A DNA stretch of 64,000 nt from an archaeon (GTDB taxonomy: Archaea; EX4484-52; WAPT01), in assembly GCA_029258795.1 (NCBI GenBank), contig JAPDKB010000009.1, positions 40,677-104,676 of the forward strand, read 5' to 3'. Numbering within the stretch: the first letter of the stretch is position 1; each line of letters starts with the position of its first letter. Under the pieces are notes generated by a model. The model searched no databases. It saw only the letters and a program-made list of their open reading frames with translations, and had not been told where the DNA came from. A program made the position numbers and the translations under genes. This document shows positions 31,289 through 40,420 of this stretch, piece after piece.

Positions 31289-32128
31289 TCACAGTCCCTC
31301 GTAAGTTTCCTTCATTAACAAAGCATCCCCTTCTATGTTCGGGCTTTCGGAGATGACCACGCCCTTAACATTAAACTCCTTCAGGACGCGCAGCAGCTCC
31401 ACATAATCCAGATCGCTTTCCTCCAGATTTAGATGGTTTCTCTCCCCTTTCTCGCCGTAGTTTATTCCGGAAATGTGGATGTGCATGTTGTCCAATGCTT
31501 CCCTACCAAGCCCTTCCTCAATCTTTTCCAGCAGCTCCACCCACTCTTGCCTAGTGTTGTAAGCTCCGTTGTATCTGGCATGGAGATGAGCAAAGTCAAT
31601 GCATGGCAGAACCATCTCAACCTCCTGCGCAAGCTTGATGAGCTCATCAACATCTCCAAATTGCGTTGGCTTTCCTGTCAGCTCAGGCCTGATCCATATC
31701 TCAATCCCATCATTTTGCAGAATTTGCACAATATCTTCAATAGCTTCTTTCACCCTGCTGTAAACCGTCTTTTTTTCCATCCCCATGTAGTAAGCTGCAT
31801 GAAAAACAACGCTCCACGCTCCACAAAGATGTGCTATTCTCGCAGAGTTTATTATGCGAACTTTACTTGCTTCAACCTTTTCTTTCTCCTTCGCATTCAG
31901 GTTTATGAAGTAGGGCGCATGGCAGGTAAGCACAACCGCGTTTCTTTCCGCAACCTCCTTCACGATTGGAGCTTTGTCCTTGCTTACATTTATACTTCTT
32001 ACAAATTCGAGCTCCATCGCATCTAAGTTGAGCTCTCTAACGCGCTCTATACCTCTCTCGGTGGTTGGCTTTTCAGTGCTTAAAGGTATTCCAGCCGTAC
32101 CAAAAAGCAGCTTTCCAATTCGCTTCAT
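31289..32128 (-). CDS. AP endonuclease family 2 (endonuclease IV-like) TIM-barrel protein
   Basis: The 279-residue protein has the Endo IV/xylose-isomerase-like barrel. Metal-site elements are M-E-L-E-F near residue 38, C-H-A-P-Y near 69, V-F-H-A-A-Y near 108, I-R-P-E-L near 150, C-I-D-F-A-H-L-H near 182, H-I-H-I-S near 222, and V-I-S-E-S-P near 262. These match the His/Glu/Asp ligands of zinc endonuclease IV, which cuts DNA at abasic sites. Related sugar isomerases share the fold, so the DNA-repair role is likely but not certain. Confidence 0.85.
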   Translation of the reverse strand: MKRIGKLLFGTAGIPLSTEKPTTERGIERVRELNLDAMELEFVRSINVSKDKAPIVKEVAERNAVVLTCHAPYFINLNAKEKEKVEASKVRIINSARIAHLCGAWSVVFHAAYYMGMEKKTVYSRVKEAIEDIVQILQNDGIEIWIRPELTGKPTQFGDVDELIKLAQEVEMVLPCIDFAHLHARYNGAYNTRQEWVELLEKIEEGLGREALDNMHIHISGINYGEKGERNHLNLEESDLDYVELLRVLKEFNVKGVVISESPNIEGDALLMKETYEGL

Positions 32129-32183
32129 AACTATAAACTTGTCCTGAAAACTTTTTATCTTCCACCATCCACAAAATGAAAAG

Positions 32184-33029
32184 ATGGGGAGAAAAATTCA
32201 GGCGTATGTGGAGATAATCCGGCTGAGTGTTTGCGGGCTTACCTTACTTGCATTTCTTGCAGGAGCAGCAATATCCACAATCTACGAACTAGTTAGCATG
32301 GAAAAGATCATTCTCGGCTTGATAGCAGCGTTTTTAATTTGCGCATCAGGCAATGTGATAAACGATTATTTTGACGTGGAGATGGATAAGATCAACCGTC
32401 CCACCAGACCGATTCCCTCGGGAAGAATAAAACCAAATGAAGCAATGATATTCTATGTTCTTCTGATCATTGTTGGTAACCTTCTTGCCTATTATGCAGG
32501 GACTTATTTCTTCATTCTCGCGGTTTTTAACACTTTCGTAGCATTTATCTATGCTTGGAAGTTGAAAAAGACCGCGCTTGTGGGCAATATGATGGATTCA
32601 TATCTCGCGGCATCGGTCTTCATAGCCCCGCTTTTCCTTCTCGAAAACTTCAGCATTCGTATGCTTGTTGAAAGCCCCGCCTTCATACTTGGCGTCATAG
32701 CGTTTTTTGGCAACATGGGTCGTGAAATCTTAAAGGATGTGGAGGATATGGAAGGTGATAAAAGAGCGGGGGCCAGAACTCTGCCAGTGGTGGCTGGCAC
32801 AAGAAAATCGAAGGCATTTGCTTACATTTTCATTACCACAGGAATTGTAATGGCGTGGTTGCCAGCATTGAGCGGAGTGCTTACCACCCTTTACCTGCCG
32901 TTTTTATTGATTTCCTCACTGCTGGTTGTTGTGAGTTTTATAAAACACAAAAACGTATCTTTAGCTCAAAGAATTCTGAAAATTGTCATGTATTTGGTCA
33001 TTGCGGGTTTCATAGCGGGTAGCGTTTAA
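32184..33029 (+). CDS. UbiA prenyltransferase, DGGGP synthase-like
   Basis: The 281-residue membrane protein belongs to the UbiA superfamily and resembles digeranylgeranylglyceryl phosphate synthase, which adds the second isoprenoid chain in archaeal ether lipids. It has the first Asp-rich motif N-D-Y-F-D-V-E-M-D near residue 59 followed by N-R-P-T-R-P-I-P-S-G, and the second D-V-E-D-M-E-G-D near residue 186, with eight or nine membrane segments. Length fits the family. Confidence 0.92.
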   Translation: MGRKIQAYVEIIRLSVCGLTLLAFLAGAAISTIYELVSMEKIILGLIAAFLICASGNVINDYFDVEMDKINRPTRPIPSGRIKPNEAMIFYVLLIIVGNLLAYYAGTYFFILAVFNTFVAFIYAWKLKKTALVGNMMDSYLAASVFIAPLFLLENFSIRMLVESPAFILGVIAFFGNMGREILKDVEDMEGDKRAGARTLPVVAGTRKSKAFAYIFITTGIVMAWLPALSGVLTTLYLPFLLISSLLVVVSFIKHKNVSLAQRILKIVMYLVIAGFIAGSV

Positions 33030-33070
33030 ACGACAAATAACGAGTTAAATGTTCTGTTTTTAACGAAAAG

Positions 33071-33078
33071 TTTATATA
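33071..33078 (+). promoter_or_regulatory. TATA box of the HD-domain gene
   Basis: TTTATATA lies 26-33 nt before the ATG at 33104 and directly before the alternative GTG at 33080, so it supports the later start and a leaderless transcript. Confidence 0.55.
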
Positions 33079-33103
33079 GGTGAACCACCAATATTTCAGG
33101 TTC

Positions 33104-33931
33104 ATGCAGGGTGAAGAGGAACAATATTTGAATTGTTTGAAAAGAAGTTTCGCAAAAGAAATGAAGAGAAAGGTCAAGGAGATAGTAGATATCAACGATA
33201 GCTATTTACAACTTCTAAAGGCGTGCGGTCAAAAAATAGGAAGCGTCAGTTCAAAAGCGTTTTCTCATGGATTGAGCCACGGAGTCAACACAGCTTACAA
33301 TTTGATTGAGCTGGATGAAAAGTACGATTTGAATATAAGCAACAATGGTTATGATATCATTGCAGCGGCAATTCTGCACGATATAAACAGGCCTTACGAG
33401 GTGCATGAGAACAACGGCATAGTTCCTAACGGGGAGCTTAGTGCTGAAGAAGCTTATCTTTTACTTTCATCCATTTATGGAGAGGAGAAAGCGAAAAATG
33501 TTGCTGAAGTGATAAAGTACCATGATGATCCTTCCTTGGCATCCCATGATGGAGGTCTGATGGAAGCCACCACTATTCTTAGGGCTGCGGATGTCCTTGA
33601 TGCTGATATAACCAGAGTTTTGGCATGCGCTTACGAGTACTCGCAGCTGAAAGGCACTATGCTTTCACCCCGAGAAATAGCGAGAAGATGGAAGAGGAAA
33701 GTGGATTACGATTTGGACGCGTTAAGGGATCTGGATGAGAGAATAATGAAGGAAGTGGAGGAACACTATCGACACACAACAAATCAGCTGGAGCAGATAA
33801 TCGCTCTGGAGGGTTTGGAGGATTTAAGGAATGGAGAGGGATTAAGCCCGTTGGAAATTGCTCTTAAAGATTCGGCTCTTGTAGAAAGAGCAAAAGAAGA
33901 GGCATGCAGAGAAGTTGTTTCACGACTGTAA
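33104..33931 (+). CDS. HD-domain phosphohydrolase
   Basis: The product of 275 residues has HD-type metal-binding elements: H-G-L-S-H-G near residue 55, I-L-H-D-I-N-R near 91, K-Y-H-D near 140, and A-D-V-L-D near 165. HD proteins usually hydrolyse phosphate esters of nucleotides. The substrate is unknown. I chose the ATG at 33104 rather than the GTG at 33080 because a clear TATA box ends at 33078. Confidence 0.85.
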   Translation: MQGEEEQYLNCLKRSFAKEMKRKVKEIVDINDSYLQLLKACGQKIGSVSSKAFSHGLSHGVNTAYNLIELDEKYDLNISNNGYDIIAAAILHDINRPYEVHENNGIVPNGELSAEEAYLLLSSIYGEEKAKNVAEVIKYHDDPSLASHDGGLMEATTILRAADVLDADITRVLACAYEYSQLKGTMLSPREIARRWKRKVDYDLDALRDLDERIMKEVEEHYRHTTNQLEQIIALEGLEDLRNGEGLSPLEIALKDSALVERAKEEACREVVSRL

Positions 33932-33965
33932 AAAATTATGCGGTTATTTTCGTCTTTACACAACA

Positions 33966-33980
33966 GTTATATTTAAATTC
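33966..33980 (+). promoter_or_regulatory. TATA-like box of the E1-like gene
   Basis: GTTATATTTAAATTC lies about 23-37 nt before the ATG at 34003; no ribosome-binding site is seen, so a leaderless transcript is likely. Confidence 0.5.
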
Positions 33981-34002
33981 TGGTTAAACCACAACAATTC
34001 TT

Positions 34003-35295
34003 ATGCATCAGCTCAGCTCATCACCACAGGGAGGGATTGCGGATAGGTATGAGAAACAGATAAAATTCAAGCATATCGGCAAGGAGGAGCAGGAAGAACT
34101 AGCAAGAAAGAAAGTTGCCGTCGTTGGGCTTGGCGGACTCGGAAGCATGGAAGCCCAGCTTCTTGCAAGAGCTGGGGTTGGCACGCTTGTGCTCGTTGAT
34201 CCCGATTATGTGGAGATTACCAATCTTCACAGACAGCTTCTTTATGATGAGGGCGATGTTGACAAGCTCAAAGCTGTTGTGGCTAGAGAAAAGCTGAGCA
34301 GAATAAACTCCTCATGCAAGTATGTGGCACATATAACGCCCATAACTTCAGATAATGTGGATGAGATATTGCACGATGTGGATGTGGTGGTGGATGGTCT
34401 GGATGACATGCATGCCAGATACATTCTGAATGATTATTGTGTGAAAGCTGGAAAACCCCTCGTTCATGCGGCCGTGGCTGGAAGCATAGGAGTGGTGTTC
34501 AACATATTGCCCAGAAGAACGCCTTGCCTGCAGTGCCTCTATCCAAAAGAGCTGGTGGAGAAAGAGCTCCAGACCTATGATATTGATACTGCAGGAGCGC
34601 TCAACATGGCCATAGCCACTGTAGGGGCTATAGCTGCATGCGAAGCTCTGAAAATCCTGCTGAATAAAAACATTTCGGAAGAGTTGATTTATGTTGATTT
34701 GTGGAAGCAGGAGTTCCAGAAGGTGAAGATTGAAAAGGATGCTTCATGCCCTGCATGCAGAGGCAGGTATGTTTTCCTTGAGGAAGGGAGGGGAAGGAGA
34801 GTTGTGAAGCTCAGCAAAAACAAGTTTTTCGTGTTCCATGAGAGGAGCTTTGATTTTGAGAAAGCTATTGACTCGCTCAAAAGCATGGGCTATGCCGTGA
34901 GACACGATAACTTTGTTGCGCACGTTGCGGAGAGCGGAGCCATAGTGTCATTCTTGAGGAATGGAGATGCACTTGTCAAGAATGTTTCGAGTGAGGGGGA
35001 AGCCCTTAGAATATACGAGACCTTGATTGAAAGAGCGAGCTCAAGTGTAATGCATACCCAACCCACTCAACTCCATGATGAGGAAGAAAATAAAGATAAG
35101 CATGAGGATATTCAACTGGAGTTTTTCAGAGATGTTTCTGAAGGAAACGAAACAGAAAGTGATGAAAAGGAATTTGAAAGGCATGAACGTGATGACGCGG
35201 GAAACGAGGAAACAACGTTTTTACCCTCTAAAAATGAGAGTGAAGAAAAGAAGGAAGAAGATGATGACCTATTCTTCCCCAATCCGTTTCAGTAA
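34003..35295 (+). CDS. E1-like adenylyltransferase (MoeB/ThiF/UbaA family) with an acidic tail
   Basis: Residues 20-255 form an E1-like domain: nucleotide loop V-V-G-L-G-G-L-G-S near 38, N-L-H-R-Q-L near 74, D-D-M-H-A-R near 130, and zinc pairs C-L-Q-C (about 174) and C-P-A-C (about 248). Such enzymes adenylate the C-terminal Gly-Gly of small ubiquitin-like proteins for sulfur transfer or conjugation. Residues 270-350 add a small alpha/beta domain, and 355-430 are a disordered acidic tail ending D-D-D-L-F-F-P-N-P-F-Q. The gene is convergent with, and overlaps by 27 bp, an NcsA/TtuA thiolase gene, which in other organisms depends on an E1-like enzyme. No ubiquitin-like gene is in the window. 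Confidence 0.9.
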   Translation: MHQLSSSPQGGIADRYEKQIKFKHIGKEEQEELARKKVAVVGLGGLGSMEAQLLARAGVGTLVLVDPDYVEITNLHRQLLYDEGDVDKLKAVVAREKLSRINSSCKYVAHITPITSDNVDEILHDVDVVVDGLDDMHARYILNDYCVKAGKPLVHAAVAGSIGVVFNILPRRTPCLQCLYPKELVEKELQTYDIDTAGALNMAIATVGAIAACEALKILLNKNISEELIYVDLWKQEFQKVKIEKDASCPACRGRYVFLEEGRGRRVVKLSKNKFFVFHERSFDFEKAIDSLKSMGYAVRHDNFVAHVAESGAIVSFLRNGDALVKNVSSEGEALRIYETLIERASSSVMHTQPTQLHDEEENKDKHEDIQLEFFRDVSEGNETESDEKEFERHERDDAGNEETTFLPSKNESEEKKEEDDDLFFPNPFQ

Positions 35296-36210
35296 TATAC
35301 AAGCTTTACATGTTCTCTGAGAGGTGGGCTCACCACACCTACTGCAACGTCTTATCCTGTCCATCTCCACCAAGCTTCTCAGCGCTGGTTGAATTCTGTC
35401 GAATGTTCTCACTATGCTGTACTTTATGCCAGGATACTTGTCCTCAAGCATGTTTATGATATCTCTCACATCCCCCCTAAACGCATCCGTAACATAGGGA
35501 CATTCTGCCAGCGAAAAAGGGAGCTCAAGCAGCATGGCAGCCAGCGTGGTCTCCTTTTCCGGAATGTCCCTCAATGGCTTGATGCGCACCACGAACTTTT
35601 CATCCTCCACAAAATACGGCACGTATCCTATTCTCACCGCTCTGAGCAAATCACCTCTTAGATAGTTAGCAAGGATGGCCTGTGCTTCATCATCCAGATT
35701 GTGGGCTATTGCAAGCTTATCGGCTCTTAGCTCTCTTGCGCCCTTGTTGAGAAGGTACCTCCTGAAAGTTCCACAATAAGTGCAGGCATGCACCTCGTAT
35801 CCGTACTTTTCCTTTTCAAGTTTCACCATTTCATCCAGAGTTTTGCCAAAGCTCTTCTTGAAGCTGTACTCATAATAAGGAACGTCCAACCGCTCGCACA
35901 GCTCTTTTGCATACTTTTTCGTTTTGTCCCTGTAACCCGCTATCCCCTCATCAATCAGCAATGCTTCCAGCTCGAAATGCCCCTGCTTTTTCTGCTTGTC
36001 TCTCAAAAGTTTGAGGAGGAGAGCAGAGTCCTTTCCCCCGGAAATGCCGACAACAACCCTGTCATTGCGCTTTATCATTCCGTATTTTCGGATGGTTCTG
36101 TTAACTTTAAAACGCACATCCCGTATGAAGTGATGCTTGCAAAGAGCTTTTCCCTCAAATTTCCTGTAAATAACCGCGGGATTACCACATTTGCTGCACT
36201 TCAGTACCAT
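35269..36210 (-). CDS. tRNA thiolase, NcsA/TtuA (CTU1-like) family
   Basis: The 313-residue protein has an N-terminal zinc finger (C-S-K-C near residue 4, later C-K-H-H), the PP-loop V-G-I-S-G-G-K-D-S-A near 53, the C-T-Y-C-G near 142 that holds catalytic or cluster cysteines, and a C-terminal zinc pair region (C-S-R-C ... C-K-A-C). This is the layout of TtuA, which makes 2-thiouridine at tRNA position 54, and of NcsA/CTU1, acting at position 34. It activates the tRNA base with ATP and uses sulfur from a ubiquitin-like carrier. Which position is modified cannot be told here. Confidence 0.92.
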   Translation of the reverse strand: MVLKCSKCGNPAVIYRKFEGKALCKHHFIRDVRFKVNRTIRKYGMIKRNDRVVVGISGGKDSALLLKLLRDKQKKQGHFELEALLIDEGIAGYRDKTKKYAKELCERLDVPYYEYSFKKSFGKTLDEMVKLEKEKYGYEVHACTYCGTFRRYLLNKGARELRADKLAIAHNLDDEAQAILANYLRGDLLRAVRIGYVPYFVEDEKFVVRIKPLRDIPEKETTLAAMLLELPFSLAECPYVTDAFRGDVRDIINMLEDKYPGIKYSIVRTFDRIQPALRSLVEMDRIRRCSRCGEPTSQRTCKACILLKRIGEE

Positions 36211-36288
36211 GAAGCCAGTTTTATGAGGGAGAGTTAAATTTCTTTCACTGGCTTACAAACCGCGCCCTGTTATCCGTGATAGCCATAG

Positions 36289-36302
36289 ATTATTTATATC
36301 TC
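36289..36302 (+). promoter_or_regulatory. TATA-like box of the large secreted protein gene
   Basis: The AT-rich box TTATTTATATC lies about 20-33 nt before the ATG at 36322, consistent with a leaderless transcript. Confidence 0.45.
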
Positions 36303-36321
36303 AATATACCAAAATTGAATC

Positions 36322-39300
36322 ATGCAAAAAGCGCAAAATGCAATTTCAAACATACTCATCATTATATTCTTCTTACTCTTCATTCCAGCCATCGCTCAAG
36401 CCATGGAAATCATGAATGTGACCGATTATCCTGACCCGCTTAAAGCCAATTCCACTTACATAACCATAAAATTCAACGTAACCACAGATATGAATCAAAC
36501 GATAGATAAAGCGCTGATATTTCTCACCGGACCGAATCTGGCTTTCGAGGATGTGCTTGAGCCGGTGTCGAACAAAACGTACACGGTTGTGGTGCAGACC
36601 AATCAAAGCGGAAATCTGACCAACACAACCACCAACATAACCGAATTCACCTTCACCTACTGGCCGGAGATTGAGGGCACATACTGGTACAGGGCTTTTG
36701 TTAACGACACGAACGGAAACTCAACTTACTCATCCTATTACAGCTTTTCAGCATTGCGTTATCCTTTAATTCACGCTGTCCATATAACCACTCCTGTAAA
36801 CTACACTGATGACGTGCTCATCAACATCACCGCCTATATCCTTCCTTGGGACGGTGAAACGATAACAAATGTAACGGCTGAAATAATAAGTCCCAACGGC
36901 ACAGCTTTCAATTTGACCATGAACTTTTCACACTTTGATGGTACCTATTACGTTTACAACGCTTCGTTCCATCCAGATGTCTATGCTATCTATGTTATCG
37001 ACCACTGGGAAAGGGAATACAGAATAAGGGTGTTCGCCACTGATAACACATCAAGCACATCCGTATCTGATTTCTACACGGCAAGAGCGGAGGACTACGT
37101 GCCAGAGGTGGTGGATGTTGCGGCATATCCACCGGCACAGGAATTCTTGGGTGTGGCGTTTTACATACCGACTAACAATACCCTCGTGATAAATATAACA
37201 ACACACGATGTAACGTCAGCCACAAATTTAACGAGCAATATTAACAAATCACAACTCATACTCACAAGCAGTTACCTTGGCTTATATGAGGTGTATAACC
37301 TAACCCTGATCGACTCCAACGAAAGTTACAAGGTCTATAATTGGAGTTTTAATTACACAACCCCCCACATCCTGTATGAGTTCAGGATCTACTTGGAAGA
37401 TACTCACGGAAACAAATATCTTTCACAACCTTACTTCTTCTCAGATGACATCATGACGTACAGGATAGTACCTCTAGAGTTAAATGTCAGTGAAGCTTGC
37501 TGTTTGCTGCCGGTGGTTATAGTCTCCCCGAAGGTCATGTACGAGGGGCAAACGTTCACCATATATACCTATGTGGAGAACTGTGGCAGTGTGCCAGTAA
37601 ATGTGAGCGGAGGTGTGGACATATACAAGATAAGGGGTAAGGATTGGATACATTATGAAACCGTGGCAGAGCAGGATGAATATGCTTTTTACAATCTAAA
37701 ACCGGGGGAAATAGCCGGCACATATTATGTCAGGAGCAGCGCTGACTATGATGAAGGAAACTACAGCGCTGTGCTGGATGTGAACTACTATGCTGATGTG
37801 TGCTTCAACAGAACAAACGGCACGGATTTCTTTGAAATCAAGAAGTTTGGCGGACATGGACCGATGGACTTGATAGTGATAAGGGAAATGCCATCAAGCA
37901 TCACCCAGCCGAAGGAATGCGAAACAAATCCAGACGCGTGTAACACCTTACAGATAAGACTTTTCCTTTACAACAGAGGTGCCCAAAACATAACCAACGT
38001 TACTTTCACAGACACCATCCAGCTGAACATATCATTAGCGCATCCGAATCCAGAGGTGGGCGCTCCTGTAAAGGTGGTGTGTAATTCTACATATGCTTAC
38101 AACTGCAGCGTGAAGATGAAAAAGTACACCCCCTATGATCCAACTGTGGCTATAATTCATGTTAACCTTACCCAACCCATTCTTCCCAGAAACTACGTTA
38201 TGGTAAGTTATAACTTAACACCCGCATCCAACCTTACAGTATATAACGAGACCTATGAAACAAAATACACATTCATAGTCCAAGGTACATTTACCGATTC
38301 TAAGGGTCAGACACAGATATTTTTGGAGAGGATGCCTTATTTCAATCCACCGGAATCCTATACTTTAGAGCTGGTGGATGAGAAATCATTCGACTACAAC
38401 ATTTTCGTTAACAACAATTCGCAGACCAACTTAACGCACCTTCGTTCCTTCTATGCTCTCAAGCCGGCTACACTCGAAATAGTGGCAAAATCAATATCCG
38501 GAGATCACGAAATGAACGGAAATTATTTTGTTAATGTTTCGATTCCGCCCATTTGGAAGATAAATGGTGTGGTGGATTATGGGGATTGCGATGCCATAAC
38601 CTATCAGAATTATGATTTAACGCATGCACAACCATACATATTGTGTAACTCATCCAAACCCCTGAAAAACAACGATGCCATCACATTTTCCGTTAACGTG
38701 ACCAGCTTCATAGATGAAATGTTTTTGCTTCCTGCTGAGGGTACAAATTTCTTTGACCTGAAATCTCCATACATACCCGGTTTCTTCCTTGTAGCAATGC
38801 GCCCCCAGAATGAAACTCCCACACCGAAGCCAGTGCCTCAACCAGTTCCTAAGCCAGTGCCTCAACCAGTACCCCAACCCGTACCTCAACCAACCCCAAA
38901 GCCGAAAATAGAAATAGTGTTAACGCCAATAAAGGACGAGTATACTGCGTATCAAGATCAGTTAATTCCAACATATTTCTCAGTTGAGAACATAGGTAAT
39001 GCCACAGCATACAACATATCCATCGAGCCTGAACTCCCCTCTCCTGAGTGGAGATTCTCACCAACCTACGTGGATGTTCTGAGACCGGGAGAGAAGGTCA
39101 ACAGAACGCTGATGATCGCGCCAGGCATAGATACTCCTCCTGGGCTTTACGTCATACCTGTAAAAGCAGTAGTCGATGGGGAGGTGGCTGATCTCGCCTA
39201 CATAAAGGTTCACGTGCTCTTCGGGAAGCATCTTGCCAAAATAGAAATAGTGGAGGCTCCAACGGAGGTTGAAATAGACGAGTTCTCAAACCTAACAATC

Positions 39301-39771
39301 CCTGTACTCCTAAAAAACATTGGCAGGAAAAAGCTGCACAACGTAACCATGAGGTTGGAAAACGTGGAGGAGTGTATTTCCTTCCAGAATTCAAGCATGC
39401 ATGAACTGGATGTTAATGAAACGGTGAGTGCAACCCTTTTCATCACGGCAAAAGATGCTCCCAAGAAGTGCAGGGCTGTGCTTATAGTCTCTTCAAAGGA
39501 GGAAGCGTATGCCTTTGCACCGGTGCTGATAAAGGTTAATCCCAGACCACCACTCATGCCACTGCAGTGGAAGTGGGCACCCTATCTTGCTTTGGGATGG
39601 ACTGCTATTTTTGTAACATATGGTGTGATAAGAAAAAGAAAGGCGAGAAGGGGTGAAAGACCAAGAACGATATGGCCACGAGTTTTCATTTATACACTTT
39701 TAATGGGAGAGATTTTGATAATTATTTACGTGATGCTCTGGATTTTCGGTTATATCGCTTCGATGATTTAA
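36322..39771 (+). CDS. Large secreted sequon-rich surface protein with C-terminal membrane anchor
   Basis: The 1149-residue protein starts with a signal peptide (hydrophobic core about residues 10-24, cleavage near A-Q-A). The body is a series of Ig-like/NEW3-type beta domains rich in Asn-x-Ser/Thr sites. A Pro-rich linker of P-V-P-Q-P/P-V-P-K-P units spans about residues 832-861 (DNA 38819-38904) and separates the main body from two more beta domains. Two membrane segments (about 1090-1110 and 1121-1148) with a basic loop (R-K-R-K-A-R-R) anchor it. It is probably a glycosylated S-layer-like or cell-surface scaffold. Its 3' end overlaps the convergent HExxH gene by 50 bp. Confidence 0.85.
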   Translation: MQKAQNAISNILIIIFFLLFIPAIAQAMEIMNVTDYPDPLKANSTYITIKFNVTTDMNQTIDKALIFLTGPNLAFEDVLEPVSNKTYTVVVQTNQSGNLTNTTTNITEFTFTYWPEIEGTYWYRAFVNDTNGNSTYSSYYSFSALRYPLIHAVHITTPVNYTDDVLINITAYILPWDGETITNVTAEIISPNGTAFNLTMNFSHFDGTYYVYNASFHPDVYAIYVIDHWEREYRIRVFATDNTSSTSVSDFYTARAEDYVPEVVDVAAYPPAQEFLGVAFYIPTNNTLVINITTHDVTSATNLTSNINKSQLILTSSYLGLYEVYNLTLIDSNESYKVYNWSFNYTTPHILYEFRIYLEDTHGNKYLSQPYFFSDDIMTYRIVPLELNVSEACCLLPVVIVSPKVMYEGQTFTIYTYVENCGSVPVNVSGGVDIYKIRGKDWIHYETVAEQDEYAFYNLKPGEIAGTYYVRSSADYDEGNYSAVLDVNYYADVCFNRTNGTDFFEIKKFGGHGPMDLIVIREMPSSITQPKECETNPDACNTLQIRLFLYNRGAQNITNVTFTDTIQLNISLAHPNPEVGAPVKVVCNSTYAYNCSVKMKKYTPYDPTVAIIHVNLTQPILPRNYVMVSYNLTPASNLTVYNETYETKYTFIVQGTFTDSKGQTQIFLERMPYFNPPESYTLELVDEKSFDYNIFVNNNSQTNLTHLRSFYALKPATLEIVAKSISGDHEMNGNYFVNVSIPPIWKINGVVDYGDCDAITYQNYDLTHAQPYILCNSSKPLKNNDAITFSVNVTSFIDEMFLLPAEGTNFFDLKSPYIPGFFLVAMRPQNETPTPKPVPQPVPKPVPQPVPQPVPQPTPKPKIEIVLTPIKDEYTAYQDQLIPTYFSVENIGNATAYNISIEPELPSPEWRFSPTYVDVLRPGEKVNRTLMIAPGIDTPPGLYVIPVKAVVDGEVADLAYIKVHVLFGKHLAKIEIVEAPTEVEIDEFSNLTIPVLLKNIGRKKLHNVTMRLENVEECISFQNSSMHELDVNETVSATLFITAKDAPKKCRAVLIVSSKEEAYAFAPVLIKVNPRPPLMPLQWKWAPYLALGWTAIFVTYGVIRKRKARRGERPRTIWPRVFIYTLLMGEILIIIYVMLWIFGYIASMI
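38819..38904 (+). repeat. Pro-rich coding minirepeat (PVPQP/PVPKP)
   Basis: About seven 12-nt units, each encoding P-V-P-Q or P-V-P-K, form an extended spacer in the surface protein. Such linkers are commonly used to cross or stand off from cell-surface layers. Confidence 0.8.
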
Positions 39772-40417
39772 ACACAATGTTCTTTATTTTTTCAACATTT
39801 TTTATTAACCATACTGTAAGTTTCTCTTCGGTTTCATGTTCTTCGTACCACTCATCTTTATTTTCTTCCCATTCCAGAATGAAGAGATGCAGATCATGAT
39901 AAAGGCTAATGCCAAGTATTAAGAGCATGAACCCTAGTATGCTTAGACCAGTGAGCTTTACCACCGGCATGAAATTCTGGTCCAACCCTACTGCTTGTAA
40001 GGCATACATGATATCTCCATTATTTTGAAAGAAGTACACAGAAGTATTGAGAAAAAACGACATGGCTAGAGCAACGGAGAGAAGCGCCGCATTAACCCTT
40101 CTTTTTCTCGTCAGCACGATATCAATCACCATCAAGATGAAACCCAATACAAATGTAAGAATCACACCACCAAGATATACTGAAAGTTGCTGAACCTTCG
40201 TAAGTTCACAGACCTCATAAATTTTTCCATAAAAGCTTTTGAGTATTACGATATCCAGATGAGCAACATATTTACAGCCATAATATTTTAACATAAGGAT
40301 GTGTCCCATTTCATGAATCACCGGTGCAATGATGTAAAATCCAAAAAGGAAAAGTAGGGCACCCACTACAATGATGCCGTACTCCTTCGGGTGAGAATTC
40401 AGAGTGTCATCCGTCAT
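39722..40417 (-). CDS. Integral membrane HExxH protein (site-2-protease/M50-like)
   Basis: The 231-residue protein has four or five membrane segments. H-E-M-G-H near residue 35 sits within the first membrane segment, as in membrane-embedded zinc peptidases of the M50 type. The usual second motif (N-x-x-P-x-x-x-L-D-G) is not seen, so it may be a distant or inactive relative. The C-terminal 50 residues are charged and cytoplasmic. It starts 3 nt after the stop of the coiled-coil gene and is probably cotranscribed with it. Confidence 0.7.
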   Translation of the reverse strand: MTDDTLNSHPKEYGIIVVGALLFLFGFYIIAPVIHEMGHILMLKYYGCKYVAHLDIVILKSFYGKIYEVCELTKVQQLSVYLGGVILTFVLGFILMVIDIVLTRKRRVNAALLSVALAMSFFLNTSVYFFQNNGDIMYALQAVGLDQNFMPVVKLTGLSILGFMLLILGISLYHDLHLFILEWEENKDEWYEEHETEEKLTVWLIKNVEKIKNIVFKSSKRYNRKSRASRK

Positions 40418-40420
40418 TCA

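Noticed and set aside
33080-33103. GTG start at 33080 for the HD-domain gene
   Set aside because: It lies two bases after a clear TATA box and so would be upstream of the predicted transcription start.
38819-38904. Short tandem repeat that might be taken for a CRISPR or minisatellite
   Set aside because: The units are in frame within a long gene and encode a P-V-P-Q/P-V-P-K linker; there are no spacers. No CRISPR array or cas gene was seen anywhere in the window.
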